A stretch of DNA of 6,122 bases from Lachnospiraceae bacterium (GCA_024684155.1 JAIKXK010000242.1:1-6122), one strand, 5' to 3'; counted from the first letter of the stretch, positions 1 to 5,825 are shown. Numbers and translations are program-made. The notes: a model not told the origin generated them from the letters alone.

Positions 1-39
1 GGGAAAATGGAAAAAACTGAGGAAAAAGATGAATATTAA
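1..39 (+). CDS. possible C-terminal tail of an upstream gene (partial)
   Basis: The first frame is open from the window edge and ends at a TAA at 37-39. It reads GKMEKTEEKDEY, a charged lysine/glutamate tail typical of a protein C-terminus. If real, it overlaps the start of the GGDEF gene at 29 by 11 bases, which would suggest translational coupling in one operon. Only twelve residues are visible and the family cannot be named. The open frame could also be chance, since the frame of the GGDEF gene is equally open back to base 2. Confidence 0.3.
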   Translation, partial: GKMEKTEEKDEY

Positions 40-1663
40 CAACTATGACAAAAGAATTCAGGATCTCATCGTAAAAGCTACGGATGTTAAGTATCATTCA
101 AAAAGCAAACGTAAAGCTTTTTGTAAAGAACTTTTGAAGGAAGCGAAGAAGTTAGAAGATGATGCCTTTTTGGCTTTTGCTCATTATCATATGGGGGATT
201 GTCTTTATACTTTGCCAAAGAGTCAGGCAAAGGCTATGCACCATATAAAAAAGGCTTTGGTGTATAGCCAGAAGGCTAATGATAATGAACTACTTGCCAG
301 AGTGTATAATTTATTAGGAATCGATTCTTCAAATAGAGGTCAGATTGAATTATCATTAGAATATCATATGATGGCTCGTACCTGTGCAAAGGCAGAATCC
401 TCCATGGAAATGCAGGCTATGATTAATTTCAATATTGGCTATTCTTTTATGGATATGGGAAATGATGCTGGAGCATTAAAATATTTTATGGAATCTTACC
501 GCTATTGCAAGAAGTGCGACAAAGATAATGCTACAGCTTGGTATTGCAGATATATCATATGTTGTGTAGCGGGAGCTGCCTATATTAAAAAAGGTGATTT
601 TAAACGTGCCACAAAGTTTATGAAGGAAATTGAAAGCATTAGCTCTATTCAAAATCCGGGAATTGAAAATGGAAAAGAAGAACCTTTGAGTTATATTTTT
701 TATATGACTTATGAAAAGGCAGCAGAGAATGATGAAAAAGCAATGTATTATTATGAACAATTACTTCATTGCTTAGAAGAAAACGAACTTCCAGCAGATA
801 ATATTCCAGATATTATTACCCTGGCAAGAAATGCAATTAAGTATAATCAGTTAGATAGAGCCAGGGACCTGATTGAACGAATTATTCCAATGCAGGAGTT
901 AGCGAATATTCCACATTTTAATCAGGCTTTTTGCGAGCTAATGATTGAGTATTATGAAGCAGTTGGAGAAGAACAAAAAGCGTGTAAATACGTTAGAGAG
1001 TATTATCATAACTCCCAGCTAAAACGAGAAGACAGAAAAAAGGCATTTAAGTTCTATGCAGAAATGATGGAAGCAGTAGAAGAGGTTCGAATTGAAAATC
1101 TTCGACTTGCGGAACAGGCAAGAACGGATGCATTAACTCATTTGCCAAATAGATTGGATATGTCTGAAGTTTCTGAAAAGTGGTTTGATTATGCCTATGG
1201 AAAGGGTATATCATTAGGGGTGGAAATCCTGGATGTAGATAAATTCAAAGAGTATAACGACACCTATGGACATCAAATAGGGGATAAGTGCCTGGAGGAA
1301 ATAGGAAGAGTTTTACGAAGCGTTAACTGTGAACATATCTATGTTTCTAGATATGGTGGCGATGAATTTCTTATTATGTATTTAGGAATGACGGATGATG
1401 AAATCATTAAACTGGCTAGAGATTTGAAAAAACAAATGTCTGAAATCCGAATTGAAGCAGGGAATGAGGAGATTGTTGGAATCTCAATTTCTCAGGGAAT
1501 TAGAAATTCTGTCCCCATAAATAAAAACCGTATGTGGGATTATTTATATGCTGCGGACAATGCGCTTTACGAACTGAAACAACACAATCGCGGCGATATT
1601 TTACTTATGCACAAAACAATTATGTCCCACAAGAGTTTAAAGGATGCAGTTATAAATAAATAG
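29..1663 (+). CDS. TPR-repeat GGDEF protein, probable cytosolic diguanylate cyclase
   Basis: This 544-residue protein has an N-terminal helical repeat sensor and a C-terminal GGDEF domain. GGDEF domains condense two GTP into cyclic di-GMP, a second messenger controlling motility and surface behaviour. Residues about 45-335 form TPR-like helical pairs, such as AFAHYHMGDCLY and LLARVYNLLGI. A short coiled-coil linker follows (about 340-365), then the GGDEF domain from about 365 (TDALTHLPNR). The metal-binding DVD is at 402-404, the substrate-contacting ND at 410-411 with YGHQIGD to 419, and the intact signature GGDEF at 443-447, so catalysis is likely. The inhibitory I-site (RxxD before the signature) is absent; CEHI occupies that place. 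There is no signal peptide or TM segment, so it should be cytosolic. The start at 29 has a GAGG six bases upstream, but the frame is open to the window edge, so a longer form is not excluded. It leads a three-gene operon with the regulator and kinase. Confidence 0.9.
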   Translation: MNINNYDKRIQDLIVKATDVKYHSKSKRKAFCKELLKEAKKLEDDAFLAFAHYHMGDCLYTLPKSQAKAMHHIKKALVYSQKANDNELLARVYNLLGIDSSNRGQIELSLEYHMMARTCAKAESSMEMQAMINFNIGYSFMDMGNDAGALKYFMESYRYCKKCDKDNATAWYCRYIICCVAGAAYIKKGDFKRATKFMKEIESISSIQNPGIENGKEEPLSYIFYMTYEKAAENDEKAMYYYEQLLHCLEENELPADNIPDIITLARNAIKYNQLDRARDLIERIIPMQELANIPHFNQAFCELMIEYYEAVGEEQKACKYVREYYHNSQLKREDRKKAFKFYAEMMEAVEEVRIENLRLAEQARTDALTHLPNRLDMSEVSEKWFDYAYGKGISLGVEILDVDKFKEYNDTYGHQIGDKCLEEIGRVLRSVNCEHIYVSRYGGDEFLIMYLGMTDDEIIKLARDLKKQMSEIRIEAGNEEIVGISISQGIRNSVPINKNRMWDYLYAADNALYELKQHNRGDILLMHKTIMSHKSLKDAVINK

Positions 1664-1683
1664 AGGAAATGAGGAGAAGGAAC

Positions 1684-2481
1684 ATGCAGATTTTAGCGGT
1701 AGACGATGAAAAAATCGCTTTAGAGGGCTTGGTAGCCAGTATTGAAAAAGTGGTACCAGATGCAGATGTGGCTGGATTTCGTAGAGGAGATTTAGCTATG
1801 GAATTTGCTGCAAATAATGCGATAGATATCGCATTTTTGGACATTGAAATGCGCGGGGAAAATGGACTGGAATTGGGTAGCAAGTTAAAGAATATGTATC
1901 CTAATATTAATATTATTTTTACCACGGGATACGGAGAGTATGCGGGAGAAGCTTTTCGAATGCATGCTAGTGGCTATGTAATGAAACCGGCTACACCAGA
2001 TAAGATTCAAAAAGAAATTGATGAACTTAGACATCCAATTGAACAGGTTTCAGAAAACAGAGTCTCTTGTAAAACCTTTGGGAATTTTGAAGTTTTTATT
2101 GATCGAAAACCAGTGGAGTTCCAGTACAACAAATCCAGAGAACTATTTGCTTTTTTGGTGGATCGAAATGGAGCGCTTTCCACGATTCAGGAAATTATTA
2201 TGAATCTATGGGACGATGATGAGCCGGATACACATATTTCTTATTTGAAAAATGTGCGAAAGGATTTAATTTCCACATTAGAAAAACATGGATGTTCAGA
2301 TGTGATTGTTCGCCAGCATGGACGAATTGGCATTGTGCCGAATCTAATTGATTGTGATTATTTTTCTTTTTTAAATAATGATAATAATGTTCAGGTGAAT
2401 TATATGGGTGAATATATGAATCAGTATAGTTGGGCTGAGTATACAAATGGCGCCTTAGAAGAGATGATTAGTAAGAGATAA
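1684..2481 (+). CDS. response regulator, REC plus SARP-like winged-helix domain
   Basis: This is a 265-residue two-component response regulator. The receiver domain (1-120) has the acidic pair D7-D8, phospho-acceptor D53 in FLDIEM, T80/T81 and K101-P102, all expected for a phosphorylatable receiver. From about 129 (CKTFGNFEVF) to 220 runs a winged-helix DNA-binding domain of the OmpR/SARP kind, with the conserved LW at 175-176. Residues 224-265, including YMGEYMNQYSWAE, resemble only the first helices of a BTAD domain. It therefore matches the SARP-like (COG3947) class with a shortened C-terminus. It should act in the cytoplasm as a transcription factor phosphorylated by the downstream kinase. 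I chose the ATG at 1684, not the in-frame ATG at 1669: AGGAG lies 7 bases before it, and the receiver fold normally begins at MQILAVDDE. It starts 20 bases after the GGDEF gene and ends 12 bases before the kinase gene. Confidence 0.9.
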   Translation: MQILAVDDEKIALEGLVASIEKVVPDADVAGFRRGDLAMEFAANNAIDIAFLDIEMRGENGLELGSKLKNMYPNINIIFTTGYGEYAGEAFRMHASGYVMKPATPDKIQKEIDELRHPIEQVSENRVSCKTFGNFEVFIDRKPVEFQYNKSRELFAFLVDRNGALSTIQEIIMNLWDDDEPDTHISYLKNVRKDLISTLEKHGCSDVIVRQHGRIGIVPNLIDCDYFSFLNNDNNVQVNYMGEYMNQYSWAEYTNGALEEMISKR

Positions 2482-2493
2482 TGAGGTAATAAA

Positions 2494-3843
2494 ATGGGAT
2501 TAACTGTTTCTGATTATTTTCTTGGAGCGTTAGAAATGTGGGGAGCAGTGCTTTGTGTAGTCGCTGCTCTTTTCACTTTATTTTCAAAAAAAACAAATCC
2601 AGTTGGATATGTTTACATGATGATATTGCAACTAATCTGTGCTGTTATGATGTTTAGTGACGTACTTGCTTGCTTTTCTATGGGAAGTTCAGGAATGAGC
2701 GGATACATCTGCACAAGATTAGGATATTTCTTATGTTTTTCTTTGGCATATCTTTGCTTGTATTTTTTTGCTGTGTATTTTAATTGCTTTGTAGAAAAGA
2801 ATGCTGTTAATATAATAGGAAGCCTGTTTGTAAAATTATTTTCTATTGCAGGTGTACTCTTGGTAGTGTTGAATTTGCAGTTTAAGTTTTACTATTCTTT
2901 TGATGTTCAAAACTGGTATCACAGAGAAAAATATTTTTGGCTTGTTCAAAGTTTGACCATTCTTCCTTTTTTGGTATTTGGAATATTAATTGTGTATAAC
3001 AGGAAAAAACTTGGCTATAACAAATGTGTTGCTTTCTTCTCTTATATTATTTTTCCTGCGATTTCAGTTATTACTACAGTAATTTCTTATAGCAGAGTTT
3101 CTACGTTAAATTTAGGAATTGCTTTGTCCATCTTTTTTATGATGGCGGTTATTATGATGGAGCAAAGAAAGGATATTTTTCAACAAAGAGGAGAACTTCT
3201 TCGAAAAGAAGAGGAACTTGTAAAACAGGAGAGAAAAATTAACGAAATGCAAATTCGTTTGGTTATTTCTCAGATTCAACCTCATTTTTTGTATAATGCA
3301 TTAAATTCCATTTATTATCTCTGTGAAAAAAATACATCTATGGCTCAGGAAGCCATTAATAATTTTTCTAATTATTTAAGGGGAAATATGGATGCTTTGA
3401 GAAGTACTACTCCAGTGGATTTTTCAGTAGAATTGAATCATGTGGAAAATTATCTGGCGTTAGAGAAGATGCGATTTGAAGATGAGTTAGAGGTAATCTT
3501 GGATATAGAAACCACAGATTTTAAAATTCCGGCTTTATGCTTACAGCCGGTAGTTGAAAATGCAGTGAAACATGGTGTTGGTAAAAAAATCGATGGTGGA
3601 ACAGTAACTATCCGAACCAGAGAAATGTCAGATTCCTATGAAATTATTGTAGAAGATGATGGAGTAGGATTTGATACAAAGAAAAAAAAGAAAGATGGAA
3701 GAAGCCACATTGGAATCGATAATGTTCACAATCGATTAAAGGAAATGGTAGGAGGAGATTTAAAGATGATTTCTACTCCAGGTATTGGCACGGTAGCAGT
3801 ATTGCATATACCTAAAAATGCGACTCATCCTCAGTATGACTGA
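2494..3843 (+). CDS. seven-TM sensor histidine kinase, LytS/YesM-type core
   Basis: This 449-residue membrane sensor kinase should autophosphorylate on histidine and pass the phosphate to the response regulator encoded 12 bases upstream. Seven hydrophobic segments are visible at about 10-30, 38-61, 76-98, 107-127, 148-167, 179-198 and 203-222, followed by a charged coiled coil at about 224-256. The phospho-acceptor is H264 in QIQPHFLYN, the His_kinase (PF06580) signature. The ATPase N-box is LQPVVENAVKHG (N356), the G-box is EDDGVGFD (387-394), and IGIDNVHNRL follows. The kinase core looks complete. No periplasmic ligand-binding domain is present, so the signal is probably sensed within or at the membrane (inference). 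The start has GAGG with a seven-base spacer. It is the last gene of the operon. No hairpin terminator follows; the next promoter lies within 50 bases. Confidence 0.92.
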   Translation: MGLTVSDYFLGALEMWGAVLCVVAALFTLFSKKTNPVGYVYMMILQLICAVMMFSDVLACFSMGSSGMSGYICTRLGYFLCFSLAYLCLYFFAVYFNCFVEKNAVNIIGSLFVKLFSIAGVLLVVLNLQFKFYYSFDVQNWYHREKYFWLVQSLTILPFLVFGILIVYNRKKLGYNKCVAFFSYIIFPAISVITTVISYSRVSTLNLGIALSIFFMMAVIMMEQRKDIFQQRGELLRKEEELVKQERKINEMQIRLVISQIQPHFLYNALNSIYYLCEKNTSMAQEAINNFSNYLRGNMDALRSTTPVDFSVELNHVENYLALEKMRFEDELEVILDIETTDFKIPALCLQPVVENAVKHGVGKKIDGGTVTIRTREMSDSYEIIVEDDGVGFDTKKKKKDGRSHIGIDNVHNRLKEMVGGDLKMISTPGIGTVAVLHIPKNATHPQYD

Positions 3844-3888
3844 TTTGTGGAAAATGTGTCCTTTCTGTGTCCATTAAGATGCTATACT
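3844..3888 (+). promoter_or_regulatory. extended -10 promoter with 11-bp-spaced heptamer repeats
   Basis: A TATACT -10 at 3883-3888 is preceded by TGC, giving the extended TGnTATAnT form. There is no good -35 hexamer. Instead the heptamer TGTGTCC occurs twice, at 3855-3861 and 3866-3872, with a 4-base spacer and so an 11-base period. A weak third copy (TTTGTGG, 4 of 7 matches) lies one period upstream at 3844-3850. An activator binding across the -35 region would fit. The predicted start is near 3895, and the unit downstream is the 36-residue and 97-residue genes. Confidence 0.6.
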
Positions 3889-3892
3889 CTTT

Positions 3893-3931
3893 CCATACCA
3901 AGTGGAAATTACCGCACATAATTTCCTATGG
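3893..3931 (+). promoter_or_regulatory. leader hairpin ending on the ribosome binding site
   Basis: CCATA (3893-3897) pairs with TATGG (3927-3931), and GGAAATT (3904-3910) pairs with AATTTCC (3920-3926). This gives a 12-bp stem with a six-base one-sided bulge and a nine-base loop. The predicted transcript start falls at the foot of the stem. The last GG of the stem is the beginning of the GGAGGGAGG Shine-Dalgarno tract (3930-3938). It may stabilise the message or tune initiation; that role is inferred. Confidence 0.5.
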
Positions 3932-3944
3932 AGGGAGGACATGT

Positions 3945-4055
3945 ATGGATGGAATTATTTACGTCGGTTTAATGACCGTTGTATTAATTACATTCGCGTT
4001 GATGATTCACAGAACGAATGAGGATGACAATCGCGAGAGAGATTTTACAGAATAA
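3945..4055 (+). CDS. 36-residue single-TM small membrane protein
   Basis: This small protein, MDGIIYVGLMTVVLITFALM followed by a charged tail, has one hydrophobic segment at about 3-22 and a hydrophilic, mostly acidic C-terminal tail (HRTNEDDNRERDFTE). The layout suggests a single-pass inner-membrane protein; topology is not certain. The same frame is open to a GTG at 3867, but that start lies inside the promoter repeats. The ATG at 3945 sits six bases after a very strong GGAGGGAGG, so it is preferred. A competing ATG at 3941 in another frame gives only 26 codons and sits too close to the SD. It is cotranscribed with the 97-residue gene 60 bases downstream. I do not recognise a family; small regulators or partners of membrane complexes, including the adjacent kinase, are possible. 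Confidence 0.6.
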   Translation: MDGIIYVGLMTVVLITFALMIHRTNEDDNRERDFTE

Positions 4056-4070
4056 AGGTCATCAGGGGAG

Positions 4071-4097
4071 AGACTAAATATAAAATATTATCAGTCT
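4071..4097 (+). other. two-tier inverted repeat between the two small genes
   Basis: AGACT (4071-4075) can pair with AGTCT (4093-4097), and inside it AATAT (4077-4081) pairs with ATATT (4085-4089) around AAA. It ends five bases before the AGAGAGG ribosome binding site of the next gene. It could be an mRNA processing or translation-tuning hairpin, but it is AT-rich and weak. No U-run follows, so it is not a terminator. Confidence 0.3.
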
Positions 4098-4115
4098 TGA
4101 GAGAGAGGTTGTTCT

Positions 4116-4409
4116 ATGGAATTAGATTTAGAGCAGAAGGAATTGTTTTATCAGTTCCTTGTCATATATAAAGATATGACTAAGCGTGTTAAAAATTTAA
4201 AGGACGCCATTCCTACAGAAGAGGAGTGGAAAGAAAGAGAAAAACTCATGCATGTTCGTACAATGACAGGCAGAAAAAAGACTGTTACCGCCAACTTGGT
4301 GGAAGAAGAACTTCAGGAAGTTGAAGATATTCTTGAAGATCTCGATGTATTATTAGCAAGAATGGACCAAGCCGCCCAGCTCGTAGATGCGATGGTGGCA
4401 GTTGCTTAA
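4116..4409 (+). CDS. 97-residue acidic helical protein of unknown function
   Basis: I do not recognise this protein. It is short, contains no cysteine, has no signal peptide or TM segment, and reads as two long amphipathic helices. The first covers about 3-31 (LDLEQKELFYQFLVIYKDM onward). A charged segment, EEEWKEREKLMHVRTMTGRKK, spans about 35-55. The second helix covers about 60-95 (LVEEELQEVEDILEDLDVLL onward) and is strongly acidic with heptad-like leucines. A helical-bundle adaptor, chaperone or coiled-coil partner is plausible, but this is inference from composition. The ATG has AGAGAGG seven bases upstream. It is the second gene of the short unit that starts at the 3883 promoter and ends at the 4471 terminator. 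Confidence 0.75.
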   Translation: MELDLEQKELFYQFLVIYKDMTKRVKNLKDAIPTEEEWKEREKLMHVRTMTGRKKTVTANLVEEELQEVEDILEDLDVLLARMDQAAQLVDAMVAVA

Positions 4410-4424
4410 TAATTTTTTTCTTCA

Positions 4425-4438
4425 GCGAGGAAACTCGC
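4425..4438 (+). other. small GNRA-loop hairpin in the 3' UTR
   Basis: GCGAG (4425-4429) and CTCGC (4434-4438) pair perfectly around a GAAA tetraloop, an unusually stable motif in an otherwise AT-rich tail. It begins 15 bases after the stop codon and about 30 bases before the terminator. It follows a T-run (4413-4419) and is not followed by one, so it is not itself a terminator. It may protect the 3' end or bind a protein. Confidence 0.4.
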
Positions 4439-4470
4439 AAACATTTCATCCTTTCCTTATTATTACAAAG

Positions 4471-4498
4471 AAGGAATTCCGAGAGGGATTCCTTTTTT
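4471..4498 (+). terminator. intrinsic terminator of the small-protein unit
   Basis: AAGGAATTCC (4471-4480) pairs with GGGATTCCTT (4485-4494) around GAGA, with one G-T wobble. The run of six T at 4493-4498 completes a classical rho-independent terminator. It closes the unit containing the 36- and 97-residue genes. Confidence 0.9.
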
Positions 4499-4520
4499 GT
4501 TTGCCTCATAATAATTATCA

Positions 4521-4578
4521 GAAAAAAGGTGAAAAAAACTGAAATTTCTGTAGACAAATGTTAAAATTAGTATATAAT
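4521..4578 (+). promoter_or_regulatory. sigma-A promoter with phased A-tracts upstream
   Basis: The -35 is TAGACA (4551-4556) and the -10 is TATAAT (4573-4578), separated by 16 bases. Just upstream, GAAAAAA, GAAAAAA and GAAATTT begin at 4521, 4531 and 4541, exactly 10 bases apart. Helically phased A-tracts bend DNA and can act as an UP element. The predicted start is near 4585, so the ATG at 4558 cannot be on this transcript. This is the promoter for the two overlapping genes downstream. Confidence 0.75.
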
Positions 4579-4580
4579 AA

Positions 4581-4609
4581 AATTACCACGAGTGCGTACC
4601 GTGGTTATT
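4581..4609 (+). promoter_or_regulatory. dyad at the transcript 5' end
   Basis: AATTACCACG (4581-4590) and CGTGGTTATT (4600-4609) are inverted with 9 of 10 matches around a nine-base centre. In RNA from about 4585, ACCACG pairs with CGTGGT, and an inner GT/AC pair can extend the stem past a bulged A. It could be a protective 5' hairpin or a repressor operator overlapping the start site. The sequence alone cannot decide between them. Confidence 0.5.
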
Positions 4610-4692
4610 TGGGTTTCCATGAAAAGGAATTCAGTACAGTTACATGGATGTTTGTCCGAGAGGATACAGTTGTAGGAAAGAAGGGAAGAGAC

Positions 4693-5445
4693 ATGGCAGG
4701 GATAGAGTTGAACAATGCAGTTTCTACCATTGCGACGCCAACACAACAAGTTTCTTCCAATGCTCCAGCCCAGGAGTCCATTAGAAGAACTTCAGAAGTC
4801 AACGCAGATACTGCTAAAGTAAAAGCAGATGACGCTGCGAAGGCGAGGGCAGAAGATGCTGCAAAAACGAAAGAGCGACATGAAAAGGAATTAGAAAATG
4901 TAGTTGCTCGTTCAAAAGATGGGGATACCGTTCAGGTAAGTGATGATGGTGCTACAGAACTTTCAGAAAGTAAAGATGGAATTGTAGTTGCCGAATCTGT
5001 GGAATTAGTGGATAATAGGACAGAACCTGATTATGAAATTGAACTTCCAGAAGCGCCGGAGATTGTGGTTCCTGAAACTACGGATAGTTTTGAAATTGAT
5101 GGACCACCATACGGAGGCTATACAGCCCAACAGTTAGAAACTTCATATCAGCAGGGAGAAATTTCTGCTTATGCCTATAATAGTGAATTAGAACGTAGAG
5201 CTGCGATTCGTGAAGCTGCTATGGGCGAAGTAGAAGAGACATCAGAAGAATTGGGCGGATTAGACGCTGAGTCTGAACGTGTAGAACAGGCTGATTTTGC
5301 TATTGAAACTGCAGTAGAAAGTGATAGCAAAATTGATATAGAAGATCGAATGGAAGCGATAAATCAAACGGTTGAAAATGAGCGTACGCAGGCAAGATTA
5401 ACAGAAGAGGAAGGCAGATTATGGGATTATCAGCTTCGAGCATGA
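4693..5445 (+). CDS. 250-residue cysteine-free acidic protein of unknown function
   Basis: No family recognised. From the ATG at 4693 the protein has a low-complexity Ser/Thr/Ala N-terminus. A charged helix follows at about 33-72, containing two copies of A(D/E)DAAK (KADDAAK, RAEDAAK). Two related SKDG-containing strands come at about 74-102 (DGDTVQVS, DGIVVAES), then an acidic, proline-containing linker at 108-138. A conserved-looking block, GGYTAQQLETSYQQGEISAY, spans about 131-150, and a very acidic C-terminal helix runs to 250. There is no signal peptide, TM segment or cysteine. The frame is open to 4558, but that ATG overlaps the promoter. The start at 4693 has AGAAGGGA just upstream and gives a 108-base leader. 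The gene overlaps the next by 25 bases. Cysteine-free, Ser/Thr-rich termini occur in proteins exported by the flagellar secretion route, but no specific motif proves that here. Confidence 0.75.
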   Translation: MAGIELNNAVSTIATPTQQVSSNAPAQESIRRTSEVNADTAKVKADDAAKARAEDAAKTKERHEKELENVVARSKDGDTVQVSDDGATELSESKDGIVVAESVELVDNRTEPDYEIELPEAPEIVVPETTDSFEIDGPPYGGYTAQQLETSYQQGEISAYAYNSELERRAAIREAAMGEVEETSEELGGLDAESERVEQADFAIETAVESDSKIDIEDRMEAINQTVENERTQARLTEEEGRLWDYQLRA

Positions 5446-5765
5446 ATCCGATTTCAGCAATTGAATATCGAGTTACAACACCACAATCATACAATGTTTC
5501 TAATGAATCAGAGGTTTCCGATTCTTTTGTGGAGTCATTAAATTCCACAGGATATTCAAATCGTGTAGATGCAGCAGCGCCGGTACAATATGCTACCGCT
5601 TCTATCTCTACAAATCGTATTGGACAGATTCAAAAGAATCAGGAAGTTAATCAGGCATACAACAGCATTGCAGCATCCTTTGGGAATCAAAGCATTTCCT
5701 ATGGAGCTGACAGTAAAAATACTGGATATGAATTGTTAGGCAGTCAGTTAGACTTATATGCATAA
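5421..5765 (+). CDS. 114-residue Ser/Asn-rich protein of unknown function, overlapping partner
   Basis: No family recognised. The protein begins MGLSASSMNPISAI, is rich in Ser, Asn, Gln and Tyr, and contains no cysteine, tryptophan or histidine. It has a helical stretch around 65-85 (RIGQIQKNQEVNQAYNSIA) and ends GYELLGSQLDLYA. There is no signal peptide or TM segment. The start at 5421 has AGAGGAAGG six bases upstream, inside the end of the preceding gene. That gives a 25-base overlap in another frame and suggests translational coupling and a shared role. An alternative ATG at 5442 would overlap the preceding stop as ATGA but lacks a good ribosome binding site. It ends eight bases before the terminator hairpin, so the two genes form a complete unit. 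Confidence 0.75.
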   Translation: MGLSASSMNPISAIEYRVTTPQSYNVSNESEVSDSFVESLNSTGYSNRVDAAAPVQYATASISTNRIGQIQKNQEVNQAYNSIAASFGNQSISYGADSKNTGYELLGSQLDLYA

Positions 5766-5772
5766 AAATAAC

Positions 5773-5805
5773 CCCGAGTTCTTATATAAGGACTCGGGAT
5801 TTTTT
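5773..5805 (+). terminator. strong intrinsic terminator of the two-gene unit
   Basis: CCCGAGTTCTT and AAGGACTCGGG (5773-5798) form a stem of about 11 bp with one G-T wobble and a short TATA loop. Six T follow at 5800-5805. It lies eight bases after the stop codon of the 114-residue gene. Confidence 0.92.
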
Positions 5806-5825
5806 GTGCTTAAAATTAAAAAAGT

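Noticed and set aside
1669..1683. Earlier ATG of the response regulator
   Set aside because: It would add MRRRN before the canonical receiver start and has its ribosome site too close. AGGAG is well placed for 1684.
1650..1925. Minus-strand frame opposite the receiver domain, and the similar minus-strand frames at 476-760, 2198-2446, 4285-4557, 4567-4802 and 5300-5548
   Set aside because: Each lies opposite a convincing + strand gene, a promoter or a terminator, and has no recognisable domain or ribosome site. They are shadows.
2018..2203. 61-codon + strand frame inside the response regulator gene
   Set aside because: It lies wholly within the well-supported regulator frame and has no domain signal.
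3675..3700. A-rich run (lysine codons) in the kinase as a programmed frameshift site
   Set aside because: The kinase frame continues into a normal ATPase C-terminus and no useful alternative frame follows. It is simply a lysine-rich loop.
3867..3944. GTG-initiated extension of the small membrane protein to 62 residues
   Set aside because: The start lies inside the promoter repeats and upstream of the predicted transcription start. The strong GGAGGGAGG points to the ATG at 3945.
4619..4675. 18-codon upstream frame (MKRNSVQLHG...) in the leader of the 250-residue gene
   Set aside because: No convincing Shine-Dalgarno precedes it, and no amino-acid run suggests attenuation. It would need ribosome profiling to be taken seriously.
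4558..4692. 45-residue N-terminal extension of the 250-residue protein
   Set aside because: The ATG at 4558 lies between the -35 and -10 elements and has no ribosome site. The extension has a different composition from the rest.
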